Source of the DNA: Neopestalotiopsis rosae
Lineage: Eukaryota > Ascomycota > Sordariomycetes > Amphisphaeriales > Sporocadaceae
Length of the DNA: 64,000 nt
Direction of reading: 5' to 3'
NCBI GenBank assembly: GCA_023078685.1
Contig: JALGAS010000004.1
Coordinates: 5,828,001 to 5,892,000 of the forward strand
Positions 12,167-22,942 of this stretch are shown here, one piece after another (positions within the stretch are counted from its first letter, which is position 1; each line of letters starts with the position of its first letter). The position numbers and the translations under genes are program-made. Below the pieces are notes generated by a model. That model was given only the letters and a program-made list of their open reading frames with translations, was not told the origin of the DNA and ran no database searches.

Positions 12167-15100
12167 ATGGCTGAGAGTTGGACGACAGCTGGGGCCGTGC
12201 CGGCCCATGCCGTCGCCATCACTGGTATGGCTTGCAAGTTCCCCGGCGCCGACTCCGTGGATGACTACTGGAAGCTGCTGGACGAGGGGAGGTCAATGGT
12301 GACCAAGCTCCCCGACGGCCGCTTCACGGCAGGGGAGCATTGGCGAAGCAACAACAAGTCCATCTTCACGGGCAATTTCATCAACGACATCGAAGCTTTT
12401 GACCACAAGTTCTTTGGAAGGTCCAGCCGTGAGGCCGCCACCATGGATCCAGGCCAGCGACTGTTGCTTGAGACGGCCTACCAGGCCCTCGAGTCATCCG
12501 GTTTCTTCCGCGGTGTCGAACAGGACCGTGATGTTGGTTGCTTCATCGGTGCCTGTCTCTCAGATTACAATGACAATGTGGCCAGTCACCCTCCAAATGC
12601 TTTCTCTGCACTTGGTTCGTTGAGAGCTTTCCTCCCAGGAAGAATCAGCCACTTCTTTGGCCTGACTGGTCCGGCCATCAGCTTCGACACGGCCTGTTCA
12701 TCATCGGCTGTTGCCATCGACGCTGCCATCAAAGCTCTCAGAGCCGGCGACTGCACAAGCGCCATTGCTGGTGGTGTCTCGGTTTTTACCAGCCCTCACA
12801 TTTTCCAGAACCTGGCAGGCGCCTCTTTCCTCAGCCCGACCGGTGCCACCAAGTCCTTTGACGAACTCGCTGATGGATACAGTCGGGGTGAGGGTGTCGG
12901 TCTCGTTGTCCTCAAGACCCTCTCCCAAGCTGTTGCCGACGGCGACCACATTCTGGGCACGATTTTGTCGACTGCAGTCAAGCAGAACAGTAACCTTGTA
13001 CCTATCACCGTTCCATATAGTCCCTCCCAGGTCGCACTCTACGGAAGAGTCTTGGAGCGCGCTGGAATCAATGCCGACGATGTCACCTACCTGGAGGCTC
13101 ACGGAACTGGTACCCCCATCGGAGATCCCGAGGAGTTCAAAGCCATCAAGGAGATCTTCGATACTCCAACGAGATCACAGAGACTTCACTTTGCGTCTGT
13201 CAAGGGCAACATTGGTCATTCAGAGGCCGCCTCTGGTGTCGCTGGCCTCATCAAGACCCTTCTCATGATTCAGCACCGCGCCATTCCACGCCAGGCCAGC
13301 TTCAAAGTGCTCAACTCCAAGATTGACTTGTGCGATGGACAGCTTAGCATTCCTACAGAGACCGTCCCTTGGAAGGGCAAGCCCTTGATTGCCTGCATTA
13401 GTAACCACGGGGCTGCTGGCAGTACTTCAGCCATGGTCATCAGAGAGCCATTCACCGCCCTGGCTGCTCCGACACACAAATCTCACTCGACCAAATTTCC
13501 CGTCATTGTGTCTGGCAATTGTTCAAGTAGTCTGCGCCGAAACTGCGCCGCCCTGCGTGAGTATCTCACAACTTCCGATGCTCTCAACAAGGGCGCTGGT
13601 TTGGCCGACATCGCCTTCAACTTGAGCGAGAAGCAGAACCGCGACCTATCCCACATTTTCTCAGTAGCAGTTACGGACTCATCTGATCTTTACAAACGAC
13701 TTGATCTACAGGACCAAGATCTGTCATTGCCCAACCCCGAAGCCAAGCCTGTGATTCTCGTCTTCGGCGGTCAGCAAAGAAAGACGGTCACCATTGAAAG
13801 GGACGTTTATGACAGCTGTACGGTGCTTCGCAAGCATCTGGATGAATGCGACCGTATTCTTCACGACTTTGGTCACCAACGGATCATTCCCGGCATCTTT
13901 GACGCTGGATTCCATACTGATGCCGTGTTTCTCCAGACAGCACAGTTCGCTATTCAATACGCTACTGCCATGACATGGTTGGACTGCGGTCTCAAGATCG
14001 AATGTGTGATTGGCCATTCCCTAGGCCAGCTTGCAGCCCTGGTCGTCTCTGGCGTCCTCTCGCTCTACGATGGTCTCAAGCTGGTCTACCACAGAGCCTT
14101 ACTAATCAGGGACCAGTGGGGCCCTGAGACCGGTGCCATGCTTGCCGTCTTCGCCGATCTCGAGGAGACCCGTGCCCTTATTGCATCTATCAAAAAGAAG
14201 GATCCTACAACTGACATCAGCATCGCTTGCTACAATGGTCCTAAGAATCATGTCCTTGCTGGATCCAGGTCGGAGATTGAACTCGTCGTTGATCACATCA
14301 ACAGGTCCAGATCCATGAAGTATGTCGTCTTGGACACGACTCACGGTTTCCACTCGAGACTGGCCGACCCCATCCTTCACAAACTCAGACACATTGCTTC
14401 CGGCCTGACCTATCGAGCCCCTACAATTCACGTGGAGCTGTGCTCGCAACACGAAGAGTCTGCGCTGACCATGAATCCCATGTCAATCGCCGAACACACG
14501 CGTCACCCGGTCTACTTTGACCATGCGATCAAGCGCATTGAGAAACGCTACGGACACTGCACATGGATTGAAGGTGGTTCCGATACCTCGATCATGAACA
14601 TGCTCCAACGCTGTCTGCCTGCCAACAGCCACCGAGGCCATGACTTCCGACCTGTCTCCGTGAGCCGTTTCGACTCCCTGGGCATGTTGGCAGACACTGT
14701 TGCCTATCTCTGGACCCGTAGACATCACGTTCAGTTCTGGCCATTTGCCAGATGCCAGAGGGACGAATACCGCGCCTTGAACCTGCCACCGTACTCATTC
14801 GAGAAGACCAAGCACTGGCTCGACTTCAAGCTTCTTGTTGACAGTGGTGTCAAGGAAGTCATCAAAGAAGTTATCAAGGAGGTGGTAGTTGTCAAGGAAG
14901 ACATCAAGAGACACCTTCTCACGTTTGCTGGTTTCCAGGACGCGTCTGAGTTGACAGCTGTCTACAACATTGATCCCCTGTCCGAGGAATGGCAGACACT
15001 TTGCGGTGGCCACTCTCTTCTCAACACTCCTCTTTGCCCTGCTGCTCTGTACGTCGAGCTTATTCTGCGGGCCACGAAGATTATTGTCGAAATCAAGAAG

Positions 15101-17929
15101 GGAGTAGCGCCGTTCCAAGTGCAATTGGATACTCTTGAGATCCAAGCCGCTCTGGGCATCCACCCTCGCAGAGGAGCCATTAAGCTCTACTTGACCCAGG
15201 CAGATAGCATTGGTAACAGCTGGACTGTCGCTCTTCGATTCGAACCTGAAGATATCCTCGAACCGATTACTACGCATGCCGTCGCCAAGATTGACGTGGT
15301 CATGGTCGACGATGGTGACACTATCGTCGAGCTGGCTCGTTTTGGCAAGCTGATTCAGCGAGGCTCTTATGATGCATCTACTTGGAGTGCCATCGATAGA
15401 ATCCACGGCCCGGTCATTTACCAAATCTTCTCCAAGGTCGTCCAGTACCACGACTACTTCCACGGAGTCCAAGATCTTTCCTTCAAGAATCACACCATCG
15501 TTGCTGAGGTGGTCCTCCCCAAGGACCAGCCAATGATTACTTCTGAACTCCTACACAACCCGGTCGCCATTGACACCTTCCTCCAGGTCCCCGGTTTGTA
15601 CTTGAATTGCCTCTCTTCCTGCAAGTCAGGCAGTGCCTACATCAACACGAGCGTTGAGCGACTCCGTATTGCGCCCGACTTTGAGTACAAGCCCCGAGGC
15701 CCATGGAAGGTCATTGCCGTTGCTGGCGATGTTGATGAGTCCGGCCATGGCAGCTTTGATGTCTTTGTCACGGATCCTAAGATGAACTCGTTCGTCGTAG
15801 CTGCCTTTACTGCTCGCTTCCGCATGGTGTCTATTTCCTCGCTGACCAGAGGTCTTGCTCACGCTTATGACCACTCGCAAGCCCATGTGCCTGTTGTACG
15901 TCAGGCTGAGTCCACAACCAATTTGGTTGAACGAACATCTCATGTTGCTCCCAGTATTGTGGCGAGCGATTCCTGCAACTTACGCGAATCTCGATTGGAG
16001 AGGGCTTGGGTTGAGGAAAAGCTTAGCGAGATCCTCCAAAAGGTTGCTGATGTCCCTGTTGAGCTCTTCCGTGCAGATGCTTCGCTTGAGGAACTAGGTG
16101 TCGATTCCCTGATGTGGACTGAGGTCGTGACTGAGGCCGAGAAGACTTTCGGCTTCACCATTCCTCGGTCCGAGCTGCAAAAGGTGCAGACGGTGCACGA
16201 ACTTTGTGAATACATTCAGTACCGCGATATTGGTGTGACCACTGCGCCGACCACTACACTGAGCGTCAAGCACTCTCTGCCACGAATCACAACCTCTCGC
16301 GCCGACTTTGTCGAAGCTCCTCTGCATTCCAGTCGTTCCGCGGTCAACACTACAAGACACCACCACACTATCGAGCACATTCTACGTGACCTGGCTGAGA
16401 TCCTGTGTAACCATGCTTCCGACTTCGCCCCCAGCGACATTCGCATCAACACCAACTTGAATGACCTGGCCTTGGACTCGCTACTTGCCATTGAGTTCCT
16501 CGATGACGTCAAGGCCAAGTTCAATGTCACTGTTGACATTGGATCTTTTAGTAGGATGACTGAAGTCGGTCAACTCGCTGAGATGATCTACAAAAACTTA
16601 ACCAACGAGACAACACCCCCGCCTCGCTCGGCTATCTCCAAGTCGTCTTCTGGTAGCACTGCCTTCCTCCCGAGCGCCACACCCAAGGTAAATGGTCATG
16701 CACTCCAGCGACCCAAGAGCAATCTTTCTCGGAAGAGCTTTACCAATTCCAGGGACAGCTTTTCACATTTCAATAACAATACTGCCTACTCTGGCAGCAC
16801 CTTGGGTCATGCTACCAACACATTCAGAAGGGCCATGATGGATTTTGAAAAGCTCGCACACAAGAACGAGTTTGCTGGTTTCTACGAGAACGTTTACGGC
16901 AAGAACTGCCACCTGGTTCTGGCTTACGTTGTGGAAGCATACGCTGACCTTGGTATCAACTTGGCTACCATGCGACCTGGCTCTGAAATTCCCGAACTCA
17001 ACATCCCACACAAGCACCATCATATGCGTGAGGTTCTCAAGGGCGTCTTGGTGGACGGAGGTATCGCCGTCTCTGATCGCGTCTGCCTTATCCGAACGGA
17101 GAAGCCCGTTGACCCTACACGATCCAGCATGCTCTTTGAAGACATTCTTCGCGAGTTCCCTCAACACACCAAGGAGCACATGCTGCTGAACATTACCGGC
17201 TCCGAAATGGCTCAGCTTCTCACTGGTGCCAAGGACCCTCTGGCCGTGCTCTTTGGTTCCAAGGCAAACAGGCAAATTCTTGAGGACGTCTACAGCACCA
17301 GCCCCATGTACGTCGTCATGTCGCAGCTCCTAACCCAATTCCTCGAGTCCACTCTGAGCACTGCCATGACGTCCGTTGCCGGAACTGGCAAGCGCTTCCG
17401 CATCCTCGAGGTTGGAGCCGGCACTGGCGCCACCACTCGCTGGGTTGTAGGTCGCCTGGTCCAGATGGGCATCCCCGTTGAGTACACCTTTACCGACATC
17501 TCGGCCTCTCTGGTTCAGACGGCCAAGAGAAAGTTTGCCCAATATGATTGCATGAAGTACACCACTCTGGATATTGAGAGGCAACCCCCGGTCGAGCACC
17601 TGGGCCAATACGACATTGTTCTCGCCACCAACTGCATCCACGCCACTAGCGATTTGCGCAACTCGCTGAAGAACATCAATCAGCTGCTGAAGCCCGAGGG
17701 CTTTGTCGCCCTGGTCGAGTTCACCACGCGCATGCCTTGGTTCGACATGGTCTTTGGTCTGCTCGAGGGTTGGTGGCTGTTCCAGGACGGACGCGGCTAC
17801 GTGCTGGCCGAGCCCCAGTTCTGGGAGGAGTGCATGCTTGATGTCGGCTTCAACAAGGTCATGTGGAGTGGTGGAAGCTCCAGAGAGTCCAATGTGGTTC
17901 GGGTCATTAGCGGCTTCAAGAACATATAG
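12167..17929 (+). CDS. non-reducing polyketide synthase, KS-AT-PT-ACP-ACP-MT
   Basis: A single exon of 1920 residues. The ketosynthase spans about 13-430 with catalytic Cys177 (DTACSSS), His312 (EAHGTG) and His351. The malonyl-CoA acyltransferase spans about 530-830 with Ser618 (GHSLG). A short K/E/V-rich linker (894-915) precedes the product-template domain (about 920-1220), with His949 in GGHSLLNTPLCP and Asp1136 in NPVAIDTFLQ. Two acyl carrier domains follow, with attachment serines Ser1314 (GVDSL) and Ser1438 (ALDSL). A C-methyltransferase (about 1555-1918) has the SAM motif ILEVGAGTGATTRW. There are no KR, ER or DH reducing domains. The protein starts directly with the KS, so the usual N-terminal SAT is missing, and it ends after the MT with no thioesterase or reductase. 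The product is expected to be a C-methylated aromatic polyketide in the cytosol. How it is primed and released is not shown. Confidence 0.95.
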   Translation: MAESWTTAGAVPAHAVAITGMACKFPGADSVDDYWKLLDEGRSMVTKLPDGRFTAGEHWRSNNKSIFTGNFINDIEAFDHKFFGRSSREAATMDPGQRLLLETAYQALESSGFFRGVEQDRDVGCFIGACLSDYNDNVASHPPNAFSALGSLRAFLPGRISHFFGLTGPAISFDTACSSSAVAIDAAIKALRAGDCTSAIAGGVSVFTSPHIFQNLAGASFLSPTGATKSFDELADGYSRGEGVGLVVLKTLSQAVADGDHILGTILSTAVKQNSNLVPITVPYSPSQVALYGRVLERAGINADDVTYLEAHGTGTPIGDPEEFKAIKEIFDTPTRSQRLHFASVKGNIGHSEAASGVAGLIKTLLMIQHRAIPRQASFKVLNSKIDLCDGQLSIPTETVPWKGKPLIACISNHGAAGSTSAMVIREPFTALAAPTHKSHSTKFPVIVSGNCSSSLRRNCAALREYLTTSDALNKGAGLADIAFNLSEKQNRDLSHIFSVAVTDSSDLYKRLDLQDQDLSLPNPEAKPVILVFGGQQRKTVTIERDVYDSCTVLRKHLDECDRILHDFGHQRIIPGIFDAGFHTDAVFLQTAQFAIQYATAMTWLDCGLKIECVIGHSLGQLAALVVSGVLSLYDGLKLVYHRALLIRDQWGPETGAMLAVFADLEETRALIASIKKKDPTTDISIACYNGPKNHVLAGSRSEIELVVDHINRSRSMKYVVLDTTHGFHSRLADPILHKLRHIASGLTYRAPTIHVELCSQHEESALTMNPMSIAEHTRHPVYFDHAIKRIEKRYGHCTWIEGGSDTSIMNMLQRCLPANSHRGHDFRPVSVSRFDSLGMLADTVAYLWTRRHHVQFWPFARCQRDEYRALNLPPYSFEKTKHWLDFKLLVDSGVKEVIKEVIKEVVVVKEDIKRHLLTFAGFQDASELTAVYNIDPLSEEWQTLCGGHSLLNTPLCPAALYVELILRATKIIVEIKKGVAPFQVQLDTLEIQAALGIHPRRGAIKLYLTQADSIGNSWTVALRFEPEDILEPITTHAVAKIDVVMVDDGDTIVELARFGKLIQRGSYDASTWSAIDRIHGPVIYQIFSKVVQYHDYFHGVQDLSFKNHTIVAEVVLPKDQPMITSELLHNPVAIDTFLQVPGLYLNCLSSCKSGSAYINTSVERLRIAPDFEYKPRGPWKVIAVAGDVDESGHGSFDVFVTDPKMNSFVVAAFTARFRMVSISSLTRGLAHAYDHSQAHVPVVRQAESTTNLVERTSHVAPSIVASDSCNLRESRLERAWVEEKLSEILQKVADVPVELFRADASLEELGVDSLMWTEVVTEAEKTFGFTIPRSELQKVQTVHELCEYIQYRDIGVTTAPTTTLSVKHSLPRITTSRADFVEAPLHSSRSAVNTTRHHHTIEHILRDLAEILCNHASDFAPSDIRINTNLNDLALDSLLAIEFLDDVKAKFNVTVDIGSFSRMTEVGQLAEMIYKNLTNETTPPPRSAISKSSSGSTAFLPSATPKVNGHALQRPKSNLSRKSFTNSRDSFSHFNNNTAYSGSTLGHATNTFRRAMMDFEKLAHKNEFAGFYENVYGKNCHLVLAYVVEAYADLGINLATMRPGSEIPELNIPHKHHHMREVLKGVLVDGGIAVSDRVCLIRTEKPVDPTRSSMLFEDILREFPQHTKEHMLLNITGSEMAQLLTGAKDPLAVLFGSKANRQILEDVYSTSPMYVVMSQLLTQFLESTLSTAMTSVAGTGKRFRILEVGAGTGATTRWVVGRLVQMGIPVEYTFTDISASLVQTAKRKFAQYDCMKYTTLDIERQPPVEHLGQYDIVLATNCIHATSDLRNSLKNINQLLKPEGFVALVEFTTRMPWFDMVFGLLEGWWLFQDGRGYVLAEPQFWEECMLDVGFNKVMWSGGSSRESNVVRVISGFKNI
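14848..14905 (+). repeat. coding micro-repeat in PKS AT-PT linker
   Basis: A roughly 12-base unit encoding VIKE/VVKE is repeated about four times (protein GVKEVIKEVIKEVVVVKE). It forms a charged, probably helical linker between the acyltransferase and product-template domains. The copies are imperfect. Confidence 0.6.
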
Positions 17930-18679
17930 AGTGCCGGGTAACGGTTGGGTGTTTGGTTGATGCTTTGTATGATATGTGTATGTTATCTATCTGAGAAATG
18001 AGTCCATGTTTTAAGTTTACTAAAATAAAGACGTTATTGTTTTTTTATCAAGTCCTCGACTGCCCCTCATTCTTCTTGAGCGACCATATTCAGTGTTCCA
18101 GCTGTCGCTGACATTCACTAATACTACACCTTACACTCGCTACAAGGACAAAATCCCCGTAATAGATGTCTTTGGAGTGCTGTATCCATTGAAAACATGG
18201 TCTCCAACCGCGGCCCTCAGGTACAATTTTTTTTTATTTCTTTCTTGTTTACGTAATCTCACGGTTCGACTATGCGACAAGTGACTTTGCTCCAGGCCCC
18301 AAAATTGGAAAAACACCCTTTGTTTCCTATGCGTGAAACTCAATCGGGACAATGGTATGCGAAGAGCGGGGTAAAAAGTTGAGTCCGGCTGCTTTCAAGG
18401 CAGTGCGTCCATGCAAGAGAATGTATGAAGGGGCCTACTTGGAGGAAACCCAATTTATCCGGCCATTACTGTCGTTCCAATGTACCAACGATGCTTTTCA
18501 CTTTTTCCGCAACAACCTGATGACAAACTCTGTCTGGTGTAATACGCAGTTCTCTAAAGAAAGGAACAGGGGTTTTGGCTAGAGGCGCAAGAAAAAGCTT
18601 TGCGAACTATATAGGGATGAATGAGATGTATATCCCAGCTTCGTTTTCAAAACACAAATGATTGGGAGGTTGCTTCAAA
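17930..18679. other. intergenic between PKS and GH43 gene
   Basis: Holds the PKS 3' UTR with a polyadenylation signal near 18024 and the upstream region of the glycosidase. No further gene is seen. Confidence 0.55.
18024..18029 (+). terminator. polyadenylation signal AATAAA of the PKS
   Basis: A perfect AATAAA occurs 95 bases after the PKS stop codon and is followed by a T-rich stretch. This is the usual distance for a fungal 3' end signal. Confidence 0.55.
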
Positions 18680-20550
18680 ATGTCGTTATTTGGTCTACTT
18701 ATTTTTCAATTTTTGATAGCCTGTTGCCAAGTTGTCTACGGCGGGGCTCATGAGTTCAGCCAAAGGTACACGAATATCACTTTTACCAATCCGATCCTCC
18801 CTGGATTCCACCCTGATCCGAGCTGTATATATGTCGAAGAACTGGACAAGACATTCTTTTGCGCATCATCGTCATTCTTGACCTTTCCTGGAATACCCAT
18901 ATACGCCAGCAAAGACCTGAAGAACTGGAAGCTGGCCAGTCATGTAGTCAGCCGCGCAATTCAGATTCCTGCTCTTGGAACCACCTTGACTTCAAGTTCC
19001 GAAGGGGGCGTATGGGCGCCGACCCTGCGTCAACGCAACGGGACATTCCACGTCATTTGCACGTTTGTCCACAATGGAGCTTCAGGCAGCCGGAGTTTTC
19101 AAAACTTTGTCTTTACTGCTGCGTCCCTTTTCGACAACGATTCTTGGAGTGACCCCGTCGAGATTGACATGCATGGCAAGAGTGCCATAGACCCAGATCT
19201 GTTCTGGCATCAAGATGGGACCGTCTATATGCACACTGGATGGGGTCGCATCTATCAGCAGACCATCGACCTGCAGAATGGCGAGTCTTCCGCGCCAGTG
19301 GCCATCTGGAATGGAACCGGTGCATCAAACCCAGAGGGCCCACACATCTTTCAACGCGGCGACTACTACTACTTGTTGATCGCACAGGGCGGCACTGACC
19401 AAGATCACGCGGTGGCCGTGGCGCGGTCCACGAATGTCTCTGGGCCGTACGAGAGCTACGCGGGGAATCCCATTCTCACCGCTGCTGGGACAAATCGCTT
19501 CTTCCAAGGCACTGGTCATGCCGACTTATTCCAGGACGGCAATGGCAACTGGTGGGGCGTCGCACTGGGTAAACGGTCCGGCCCCGACTATGCAATCTAT
19601 CCCATGGGACGAGAGACTTTGCTATGCGCTGTGAATTGGAGTGATGACTGGCCGGTCATGGACCCGATTCTCGGAAAGATGCAAGGCTGGGGTCTTGATG
19701 TTACCAACTTGTCTATTCCCGGTCTTGGCTCGTATGTTGATGCTCCGGATGACATTCATTTCAACGATACTACAATTCCTTCGCATTGGGTATACTGGCG
19801 CTTCCCAGAGGCTGATGCGTATGCCATATCGCCCAATGGTCATCTAGGTACACTAGAAATAGCGCCCTCCTTTTCCAACTTGACGGGCAACTTGACCACA
19901 AGCGGCCCTATAAGCTTTGTTGGACGCCGACAGACTGCCAGCCTTTTCAACTTTAGCGTCGGCATTGAGTATGAGCCATTGAAGGCCGGCGAGGAGGCTG
20001 GAATGACTGCTTTCCTCACACAATTACAGCATATCGATCTTGGTATTACTCTCGACCAGAATGGAAAGCTGATTGCACAACTGCAAGTGACATGCGACGG
20101 CGCAACGAACACAACATCACCAAGCACGGTGGTTCAAGACCTGCCAGAATCATGGAGTGACCAGAAGATTTACCTCAATATCGAGATGTCGACACCCGAC
20201 AGCTACACCTTTGGCGTTTCCTTGTCTGGAGAATCGTCCAACCCGCTCATCATGGGGAACGTTAATGCCACATATCTGACGGGTGGAAGTGGAAGTTATA
20301 CAGGTGAGTTCGAATGTAGGAGGTCAGCGAATGTCAACAATATCTTGGTGCTTTTTTTTTTTTTTAATTTTTTATTTTTACCTTTCCCCGTTCTCTTGGC
20401 AGTGCTAATGTGTCGTTGTAAGGCGTTATTCTTGGAGTTTATAACACCAAAAGTGGAGGCAATGGCAGCTCGAGAGCATGGTTTAGCGAATGGAAGTACA
20501 CGCCCATTGCTCAAGAACTTGATATTGGTGTTTTTGATTATGTACAGTAA
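18680..20550 (+). CDS. secreted GH43-family glycoside hydrolase
   Basis: Two exons (18680-20303, 20423-20550) give 583 residues. The intron runs GTGAGT..TTGTAAG and contains a long T tract. The first ATG with a proper leader is 18680: residues 1-21 are a hydrophobic signal peptide. GH43 five-bladed propeller features follow: catalytic base Asp46 in PGFHPDPSC, pKa modulator Asp171 in AIDPDLFW, and general acid Glu219 in NPEGPHIF. A C-terminal beta-sandwich domain ends in RAWFSEWKY. Members hydrolyse beta-xylosides or alpha-L-arabinofuranosides in the extracellular space. Many N-glycosylation sites (N-x-S/T) are present. Its place between PKS and P450 may be accidental, or it may act on a glycosylated product; the sequence cannot decide. 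No nonsense codons or missing catalytic residues are seen. Confidence 0.9.
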
Positions 20551-20837
20551 GTGAACAGGGAAATACCGAAAACACGTCAATCATAACACACTTAATATGA
20601 ATGGTAGGAATGAAAAAAGAAATGGACAAAAAGTTTGAATCGGTCAAGGGATGCAGAATAATTCACAACATATTTTAGTGCCATGTTATGCATAGGGCTA
20701 TCCATCTTGGTGGATCCGCTGCTTAAAAGTGCGCTACACTAGCCAGGGCAGTGGTTCCCATTAGCTAAAGAAGCCACATATGTCGCTTGATAGCGGCAAC
20801 GAGCATCATGGAACCACAGAAACAGTTGGAACAACAT

Positions 20838-20942
20838 GGCACTTTGGCGGAGTGGTTAACGCGCTGCCCTGCTATACTTCGTTATTACGAGTCTTGTTAG
20901 GCAGTTCCTTCGGGAGCGAGTGTTCGAATCACTCAGGTGTCG
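20838..20942 (+). tRNA. tRNA-Ser (anticodon GCT) with intron
   Basis: The acceptor stem GGCACTT pairs with AGGTGTC (two G-U pairs) and is followed by discriminator G. The A box reads TGGCGGAGTGGTTAAC. The anticodon stem CTGCC/GGCAG encloses loop CTGCTA with anticodon GCT at 20871-20873. A 24-base intron (20875-20898) follows position 37, the standard site. The long variable arm TTCC-TTCG-GGAG identifies a class II tRNA. The T arm GAGTG-TTCGAAT-CACTC gives a perfect B box. This decodes AGC/AGU serine codons. Confidence 0.93.
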
Positions 20943-20977
20943 GGAATGTCCATGGAACAACCCAACGTTGAACTATC

Positions 20978-20982
20978 TTTTT
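20978..20982 (+). terminator. RNA polymerase III T-run terminator
   Basis: A TTTTT run lies 36 bases after the tRNA, the expected termination signal for RNA polymerase III. Confidence 0.6.
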
Positions 20983-21078
20983 GCATCGTCACCCTCCTAG
21001 CCACATTTGCACATGTACCTCTACCCTCGCGTCCGCCTCGGGAAGAGGCAAGAAGTAGATCCGTTGGACTGACACTCA

Positions 21079-22942
21079 TCAAGCAGATGACTTTGATCTC
21101 AATCGCACTCGAGTGGGCAGATCGTCCTTGATGGTGCCCATGCCCTGTCCAGCACGGTAAGCACGTTCGCCGTTCTGCATCCGTCCCTGGATGTGGCTTG
21201 GTCGTCCTTGAATTTTATCCCAAAGATCATAGTTGAATTCCATATCGAGCTCCCTCAACGTGAACACCATGGCCAGCTTCATCTCCATCATGGCAAGCTC
21301 CTCGCCGATGCAACGGGTGGTGCCGAGCTCAAAGGGCCGAAATGCATTCTTGACTGGGTGCAATCGGTCGTCTTCTGCCACCAGGAATCTCTCGGGGATG
21401 AACTCGTCTGGTCTCGGCCAGAGATCCGGGTGTCTATGCAGTGCGGCCGGAGTGGTCTGCACGACGCAGTCTTGAGCGGGATACTGCACGCCGTCCTCCA
21501 CCAAGGCGAAGTCTTGTGTACATTTGCGCAGCGTTCCCGCAGGGGTGCGCAGTCGCAACGTCTCCTTGATCACGGCCGTAGTATAGGGGAGCTCGTTGAC
21601 CTTGTAATGAGAAAGCAAAAGGGCGTCCTTTGCGGCTGTAGGATCTTTGCCAAAGACTTGCTCGTGCTCTTGGCAAAGCTTTTGTATAACGTCTGGGTAT
21701 TTGTTGATCTCCCAATAAATCCAGCAACTATCCAAAGAGTTAGCATTACCGGGTCGCAGAAGACAGATGAAGTTCGTACAGAGTTTGAGCTGTTGTTTCG
21801 TGGCCAGCAAAAAGGAATATCTTGAGGTTGGCAATTACTTCTTCAAAAAAGTTGCCACTCTGTGTTGACTCTTCGTTACTCATCTCCTTAACCGCAAGAT
21901 CTACCACGGTTTTGCGGTCAACGGCTTTGTTTGACTCTTGAATTCGTGTTTCCACTTCAGGCTGGAGGATTTCTCGGATGACTTCTCCGTTCTGGAACAC
22001 TTTGCGTCTGAAGCTTGGAGTCATTCGCTCAATCCTATTCTTGAGACTGTCAAGTTTCAAGCACGCTATCAGATTCCTGAGAGCGACGAGAAGGGGACCA
22101 GGACCTTGCGTCTGTTCATGAAGGCGCAAGCCACTGAGAGTATCAGCAAAGTCGTGTGCATCCGAGGCCTACAGTATCACTTACGTGGCAATTCTTGCAA
22201 TCACATCAAAAGTCAGAGCAATCGCCTTGTCATACATGGTGAACATTTGCCCCCATTCGCCCGCCGGACCAGCCTGGCTCTTTAAGATGTCCGAGAAAAT
22301 AACGACTTCTTCAATCAAGGCCGGAAGGTGACTGCTCAGGTTGCGGGAAGAGAAGCCCGGGTTCAACCTCGACCGCCACAGTTTATGACCCGGCCAGTCT
22401 AGCGACAACATGTCTAGTCCGCCAGTCAATGGCTGTTGTGCCCACTTGAACATGGGGTGTCTCGGCTGCGGCGTCACCTGGGTCAGTTGCGCGCACAGGT
22501 CGGGAGAGACCACCATGGCAAAGGTGAATGGCACAAGAGGCCATAGGTCCAAGTAGATGACGGGAGGGCACGACGTTGCGCTAGGAAAGTATTTCTTCCA
22601 ATTGGCGACGATTGTCTGGTTCATCACTGTCATGTGCGAATCTGCTGGGAACTGCTTTCTTAGGTTGTTCATGAGTGAAAGATGGCCTGTGAATATTGAG
22701 TACGGCTCCATGATTGGCTATGTGCATTTGGTTCTCAAGGTCAGCTTTTTGCGCGGCCGTGCTTTTTGATTGCGAATTTCACTTACAATTCCATCAGCCT
22801 TCAATTTCAATATTTTCCGCCGCACTGAAATGCCCTGGAGTAAAATATTGATGACCCATGATGTGAATGCGACAACGGCAATGGTCGTAACGGCTCCTTT
22901 GGGCGTGCTTGCACTCGAGAGAAAATGGGCTAATTTTGCCAT
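21079..22942 (-). CDS. cytochrome P450
   Basis: Four exons (22942-22787, 22717-22185, 22133-21780, 21727-21079) give 563 residues. An N-terminal membrane anchor (VTTIAVVAFTSWVINILL) places it on the ER. The I-helix oxygen motif is AGHETT, the K-helix is ETLRLR, and PERF follows. The heme loop is FELGTTRCIGEEL with Cys487 as ligand. In this loop the Arg lies directly before Cys, not two residues before it as in the common GxRxC pattern. The gene diverges from the GST across 627 bases, and both lie just downstream of the PKS. It is therefore the best P450 candidate for tailoring the polyketide. Family and substrate cannot be named from motifs alone. Confidence 0.93.

Noticed and set aside
12701..17641. 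Many long antisense and alternate-frame ORFs inside the PKS
   Set aside because: They are shadows of a GC-rich coding frame; none has a domain and the PKS frame explains the region fully.
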